Shown piece after piece: positions 60,446-64,000 of a stretch of 64,000 nt of DNA. Under the pieces are notes generated by a model. The model did not search any database. It was not told the origin of the DNA and saw only the letters and a list, made by a program, of their open reading frames with translations. Location: assembly GCA_947495055.1 (NCBI GenBank), contig CANLXO010000004.1:124001-188000 (forward strand). Reading direction: 5' to 3'. Within the stretch, counting starts at the first letter, position 1, and the number at the start of each line of letters is the position of its first letter. Position numbers and translations under genes: made by a program. The DNA is from an uncultured Psychrobacter sp. (GTDB lineage: Bacteria > Pseudomonadota > Gammaproteobacteria > Pseudomonadales > Moraxellaceae).

Positions 60446-61816
60446 CTAACCAGACTTACTGCTAACCAGACCAATTTCACGAGCAGATAGCGCTGTTTGC
60501 CACTGCTCAAATCGTGCTTGGCTCTGTATGTCATCAGTAGTGCCGCCTAATAACTGAACGATAAGCCCTTGTTTGGCATGACTGGCGATGCTATCGAGCT
60601 TGCGTAACGTTCCGCGATCAGGCAGCGCGTGACTATGAATACCCAGTAGCACCTGTACAGGGTGCATGTCTAAATAAGCAATGAGCCGCGCCATGTCATC
60701 GCGATCATCAAGAATACCGAAATCCTCAATCTCGTCATTGGCCTTATCATTGACAGTATTAAGACCTGCCTGCCACCAATGCTCATCATCATAAGGATAC
60801 TCAAGTAGCGCCACTAGTTTCTTGCCAGCACTTACCTGTGCCTTTGGCGCAACAGGGGCAGGCGTTTGCTTAAAATCATCAGCATCAACGACCTTACGCT
60901 GCCAAAAGTTAATTATTTTTTGATAATAAGGTAGTTTGATATCTAAGCGCATCTTTTTGCGGCGGAACATAAACGCGCAAAATGCCCAAGCAATCGCCCG
61001 AGGTACAATACCGTACATCAGCAAACTACCAATGAGTAGGCCGGACCACTGACGGGCGATAGATAAGGGTAGGGCGTTGGTGACCAAACGACTTTGAATA
61101 ATCGCCTCATTATCAGGTACGCTAAAGCCGACCATGCTAGGCAACCAGCCGAGCACTTGCGTCAAGGTAATAAGCGCTTGATCAGAGAGCAGTGTTGACT
61201 CCCAACTAAAGCTATATTGTCGTACTATCAGCAAAAATATAATCGCAAGCAGCATGCCAGTAAGCGTCGCCAGCCACAACTGATGGCTAAACTTGCCCAA
61301 ATACCAGCTCATACCACTATGCTCTAGCTGACGCTCATAAAGATTAACCGCCGCTTGGGTAACATCATCCTTGCCGCGTATCAAACGGTTGGGGCTGACA
61401 AAACTGGCAAACCAACTGGGCGTTTGCTTACCTTGATTCATCAGCGTGAGCACAAGCCAGCCCACCAGCATAATCGTATGAAAGCCAAGTAAGCAGACCA
61501 AAACATAAAAGAAATTAACGACATTGGCTTGTAGTAAGGTAAATAAACCCAAAAACCCTGATAGGCACCATACAATACTCATGATGAGCATAATGCCTTT
61601 GATACGACCATCTATCTTGCCCAAGACTCGCGCTAGCGCACCGTTGCTGTCGATACGAGTCGCACGGCGATGCAATTTTTGGATAGGCGTACCATCCTCG
61701 TTTTGCAACTTTTCGGTTATCAGGAGCGGATCGGTCGCAAACACATGCTGCTGGCTCTCAAGCGTACGCACCAGCTCAGTCAATTGGTCTTGGGGTGATA
61801 GCATGTTGGTATCCAT
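60446..61816 (-). CDS. DUF2868-type membrane protein
   Basis: I take the ATG at 61816 (MDTNMLSPQDQL); the longer frame upstream begins with TTG. The 456-residue protein has several transmembrane helices (about residues 75-100, 105-130, 180-205 and 265-285) and a soluble C-terminal domain, and matches the DUF2868 type whose genes lie beside DUF3482 GTPases, here 238 bp away. The pair presumably forms one complex in the inner membrane. The C-terminal region (DRDDMARLIAYLDMHPVQVLLGIHSHALPDRGTLRKLDSIASHAKQGLIVQLLGG) is a Rossmann-like segment. Confidence 0.85.
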   Translation of the reverse strand: MDTNMLSPQDQLTELVRTLESQQHVFATDPLLITEKLQNEDGTPIQKLHRRATRIDSNGALARVLGKIDGRIKGIMLIMSIVWCLSGFLGLFTLLQANVVNFFYVLVCLLGFHTIMLVGWLVLTLMNQGKQTPSWFASFVSPNRLIRGKDDVTQAAVNLYERQLEHSGMSWYLGKFSHQLWLATLTGMLLAIIFLLIVRQYSFSWESTLLSDQALITLTQVLGWLPSMVGFSVPDNEAIIQSRLVTNALPLSIARQWSGLLIGSLLMYGIVPRAIAWAFCAFMFRRKKMRLDIKLPYYQKIINFWQRKVVDADDFKQTPAPVAPKAQVSAGKKLVALLEYPYDDEHWWQAGLNTVNDKANDEIEDFGILDDRDDMARLIAYLDMHPVQVLLGIHSHALPDRGTLRKLDSIASHAKQGLIVQLLGGTTDDIQSQARFEQWQTALSAREIGLVSSKSG

Positions 61817-62206
61817 GTAAAAATCAAGGTGAGAGGTTAAAGCACAAAAGTAGCTTATCATAACCAAAAATCTGTTAATAACAAAGCTATCGAGGTTTTG
61901 AGCTTTTTTAAATAGAAGTAGATATAGTCAGTCCATTCTAAAAACGATACAGCGTAACTGATGTTAATTTTGCGCAGCCTCTGTCATCGTAGACACAGCA
62001 CGCAAGGAAAATTGATATCAGTTGCGCGTTAAAATTAAATGTATCTGTTTTATTTAGTATTAACTATAGAGTATATTTTAGCTGCTTTATGGGTAAGAAT
62101 CATAATATGCACGGTTTTGTCACAGTAAAGCCTATAAAAATCAGCCAAAATAAATGAGTAGGACAAAGACGTAAATAGTAGAAACAACAGTAATAAAGGA
62201 TCTATT
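61817..62206. other. Intergenic region with a 100-bp inverted-repeat element
   Basis: This 390-bp gap contains the inverted-repeat element at 61946-62045 (listed separately). The rest is AT-rich with no gene. AAAGGA lies six bases upstream of the SDR ATG. Confidence 0.5.
61946..62045. repeat. 100-bp MITE-like/REP-like inverted-repeat element
   Basis: The element starts GATACA and ends TGTATC (perfect 6-bp terminal inverted repeats). Internal arms AACTGATGTTAATTTT (61956-61971) and AAAATTGATATCAGTT (62008-62023) pair with two mismatches; inner segments TTGCG and CGCAA also pair. The whole forms a long imperfect hairpin of exactly 100 bp with no ORF. No target-site duplication is obvious. It may be a non-autonomous mobile repeat or a REP-type element; other copies elsewhere in the genome would settle this. 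Confidence 0.65.
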
Positions 62207-62977
62207 ATGAAAAATAAAACTTATCTTATCATCGGCGGTACAGGCGGTATTGGTCAGGCGATGGTTGAGCACCTTATGCAAGCGACCGCTAATGAACAAA
62301 GCAGCGAAGTCAACAACAGCACTAAAATATTCGCCACTTACCATAGAAGCGTTCCTGACTTTGAAGCAGATAATCTACATTGGTTGCAAATGGATGTCAG
62401 CGATGAGGACAGTATCAAACAAGCGGCCGACGATATCAAGCAGCACAGCACTCATTTAGATTGGGTCATTAACTGCGTCGGGCTACTACATACGGATACC
62501 TCGCAACCAGAGAAAGCCCTTAGACAAGTGGAGACTGAGTTCTTTTTACAGAATATGAAAATCAATGCCTTGGCAGGTTTGCTTATTGCCAAACACATCA
62601 AGCCCTTATTAGCAAAAGCTGAGCGTAGTGATGTTGCGCCTGCGATATACGCGACGATATCTGCGCGCGTGGGTAGCATTAGCGATAACGAACTTGGCGG
62701 CTGGTACAGCTATCGTATGAGTAAAGCGGCGCTCAATATGGGTATGAAAAACTTGAGTATTGAATGGAGCCGGTCTTTAAAAGACATCTGTATCGTGGTT
62801 ATGCAACCAGGTACAGTGAACACGCAATTATCAGCCCCTTTTCAAGGTAATGTCGCAGAGGGTCATTTGTTCTCGCCAGCTTATAGTGCTGAGTGCTTAT
62901 TAGACGTACTATCTGGTATGACATCAGCGCAATCGGGGAGTTTTGTTGATTGGTCAGGCGCGTCGATACCTTGGTAA
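62207..62977 (+). CDS. Short-chain dehydrogenase/reductase
   Basis: The 256-residue protein has the NAD(P)-binding GGTGGIG (residues 10-16), NCVG, and the catalytic YRMSK (Tyr169, Lys173). A Thr/Ser pair (TISARVGSISDNELGG) lies in the catalytic region. The type resembles cell-cell signalling C-factor-like SDRs, but the substrate is unknown. The ATG has AAAGGA six bases upstream. It is followed by a terminator shared with the prpD gene. Confidence 0.88.
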   Translation: MKNKTYLIIGGTGGIGQAMVEHLMQATANEQSSEVNNSTKIFATYHRSVPDFEADNLHWLQMDVSDEDSIKQAADDIKQHSTHLDWVINCVGLLHTDTSQPEKALRQVETEFFLQNMKINALAGLLIAKHIKPLLAKAERSDVAPAIYATISARVGSISDNELGGWYSYRMSKAALNMGMKNLSIEWSRSLKDICIVVMQPGTVNTQLSAPFQGNVAEGHLFSPAYSAECLLDVLSGMTSAQSGSFVDWSGASIPW

Positions 62978-63007
62978 ATATAATCTTGCAAAAGTAAATC
63001 AGTACAA

Positions 63008-63050
63008 AAAAAGGGCGTGGCGTTATTTAATCAACGACACGCCCTTTTAA
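63008..63050. terminator. Bidirectional terminator between SDR and prpD
   Basis: AAAAGGGCGTG (63009-63019) and CACGCCCTTTT (63038-63048) form an 11-bp stem with an inner CGTT/AACG hairpin, with A-run and T-run on either side. Confidence 0.85.
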
Positions 63051-63058
63051 TTCAAAAA

Positions 63059-64000
63059 TTAATTAGTCACAAACAAATCCATAAACTCGTTAACAGGGGT
63101 CTGCTCTAAGCGCGCTTGATCATCACATAGGGTGATGATTTCATCACAGCGGGTCTCCACAAAACGCGTGGCTAGATTGGCTCTGAATTTGGCCTCCAGT
63201 ATAGGAATGCCAGCATCACGTCGGCGTTTATGCCCGATAGGGTATTCGATAGCCACTTTATCCGTACTGCTACCATCGTTAAAGAACACTTGAATAGCAT
63301 TAGCAATAGAGCGTTTACTCGGATTATGATAATCTGCTGAGTAGTTCGGATCTTCTACTACCTCCATCTTGCGGCGTAGTGGATCGATCAGCAGATGGTG
63401 CTGTTCGTGGTAATCATCCTCGTAGTCCTCTGCCATCAGATCTCCTGTTAGTAAGGCAACGGCGACCATGTATTGCAAACAGTGATCACGGTCAGCAGGA
63501 TTAGATAGCGCGCCCTCTTTTGAGATAATTCGAATCGCGGACTCATGGGTGGTTAGAACGATTTTATCGATGTCATCAATTCTATCGGCTATGCGCGGAT
63601 GCAGAATTACCGCCGCCTCGCAAGCAGTCTGCGCATGGAACTCAGCGGGGAAGCTGAGTTTAAACAAGATGTTTTCCATAACATAACTGCCAAACTCGCG
63701 CTGGAATCTAAACTGACGCTCACCCTCAGGCTTGAGTGCTAAGTCTTTATTGGTATGGCTAAAGAGCACATCATAAAATCCCCATTGCGGTGCGGTTAAA
63801 GCGCCAGGAATACCCATCTCACCGCGCAGGGTAATATCTACCAGGCGTACCGCGCGGCTAGTGGCATCACCTGCCGCCCAAGATTTGCGGCTACCAGCAT
63901 TGGGCGCATGACGATAGGTGCGTAGCGCTTGACCATCGACCAAGGACTGCGAGATTGCCGCCATCATACGCTCGCGCGGCAGGTTATGCAGCTTTGCTAC
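63059..64000 (-). CDS. prpD: 2-methylcitrate dehydratase PrpD, C-terminal part (partial, runs off the window)
   Basis: The frame covers 314 codons and continues through the right edge (64000 is the first base of a codon). It reads VAKLHNLPRERMMAAISQSL, then VDGQALRTYRHAPNAGSRKSWAAGDATSRAVRL, the PrpD-family substrate-binding block, followed by GAMGIPGALTAPQWGFYDVLF-like sequence (REMGIPGALTAPQWGFYDVLF). PrpD dehydrates 2-methylcitrate in propionate degradation. The internal ATG is not the true start. Neighbouring methylcitrate-cycle genes would be expected just beyond the window. Confidence 0.9.
   Translation of the reverse strand, partial: VAKLHNLPRERMMAAISQSLVDGQALRTYRHAPNAGSRKSWAAGDATSRAVRLVDITLRGEMGIPGALTAPQWGFYDVLFSHTNKDLALKPEGERQFRFQREFGSYVMENILFKLSFPAEFHAQTACEAAVILHPRIADRIDDIDKIVLTTHESAIRIISKEGALSNPADRDHCLQYMVAVALLTGDLMAEDYEDDYHEQHHLLIDPLRRKMEVVEDPNYSADYHNPSKRSIANAIQVFFNDGSSTDKVAIEYPIGHKRRRDAGIPILEAKFRANLATRFVETRCDEIITLCDDQARLEQTPVNEFMDLFVTN

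Overview
The window looks like chromosomal DNA of a Psychrobacter-type gammaproteobacterium (Moraxellaceae). This is inferred from the moderate GC content, the very Asn/Asp/Ser-rich trimeric autotransporter, a recC-recB-recD order without ptrA, the DUF3482/DUF2868 pair, the two-acyl-CoA-dehydrogenase fatty-acid locus and the recognisable protein styles. No database search was possible. No CRISPR array, complete insertion sequence, prophage or rRNA gene was seen.

Layout. 1-5.1 kb: envelope genes, namely the tail of an acidic Tyr-rich protein, a large unknown lipoprotein, and a Spy/CpxP-like lipoprotein divergent from a CpxR/CpxA-like two-component system. 5.4-10.5 kb: one giant trimeric autotransporter adhesin with internal duplications. 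10.7-14.1 kb: small or accessory metabolic genes (flavin monooxygenase-like ACAD relative, small cupin, peroxiredoxin-like protein). 14.2-22.0 kb: a TetR-centred group (haloacid dehalogenase, TetR, DsbA/FrnE-like, AhpD-like, and a ynjBCD-F-type ABC operon) tied together by a shared 16-bp operator TTGAG-N6-CTCAA. The ynjB substrate-binding gene carries an in-frame TGA. 22.3-28.3 kb: a tightly coupled six-gene operon, otsB-otsA followed by an ACAD-like protein, a PIG-L deacetylase, a SAM methyltransferase and a family 2 glycosyltransferase. The last four look like a small biosynthetic module of unknown product.

28.8-43.9 kb: a fatty-acid or acyl-CoA degradation locus (two LCAD-type acyl-CoA dehydrogenases, thiolase, FadB/FadJ-like fusion enzyme, CaiB-type CoA transferase/racemase, acyl-CoA synthetase, TetR regulator), an SDR plus Baeyer-Villiger-type monooxygenase fusion, and a MalT/AlkS-like LuxR regulator. 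Four copies of a GGTAAT-N4-ATTACC-like operator lie upstream of both acyl-CoA dehydrogenases and the TetR gene. 44-46 kb: tRNA-Arg(CCU) and two poorly characterised proteins. 46.2-57.0 kb: recC-recB-recD. 57-64 kb: a hypoxanthine phosphoribosyltransferase-like gene, an unknown protein, the DUF3482 GTPase and DUF2868 membrane-protein pair, a 100-bp inverted-repeat (MITE-like) element, an SDR, and the C-terminal part of prpD running off the window edge.

How it works together. The strongest system-level signals are two locally inferable regulons (the TTGAG palindrome and the GGTAAT palindrome) and the trehalose-linked PIG-L/methyltransferase/glycosyltransferase/ACAD operon. Functions come from motifs and family knowledge; the regulon and product assignments are inference.
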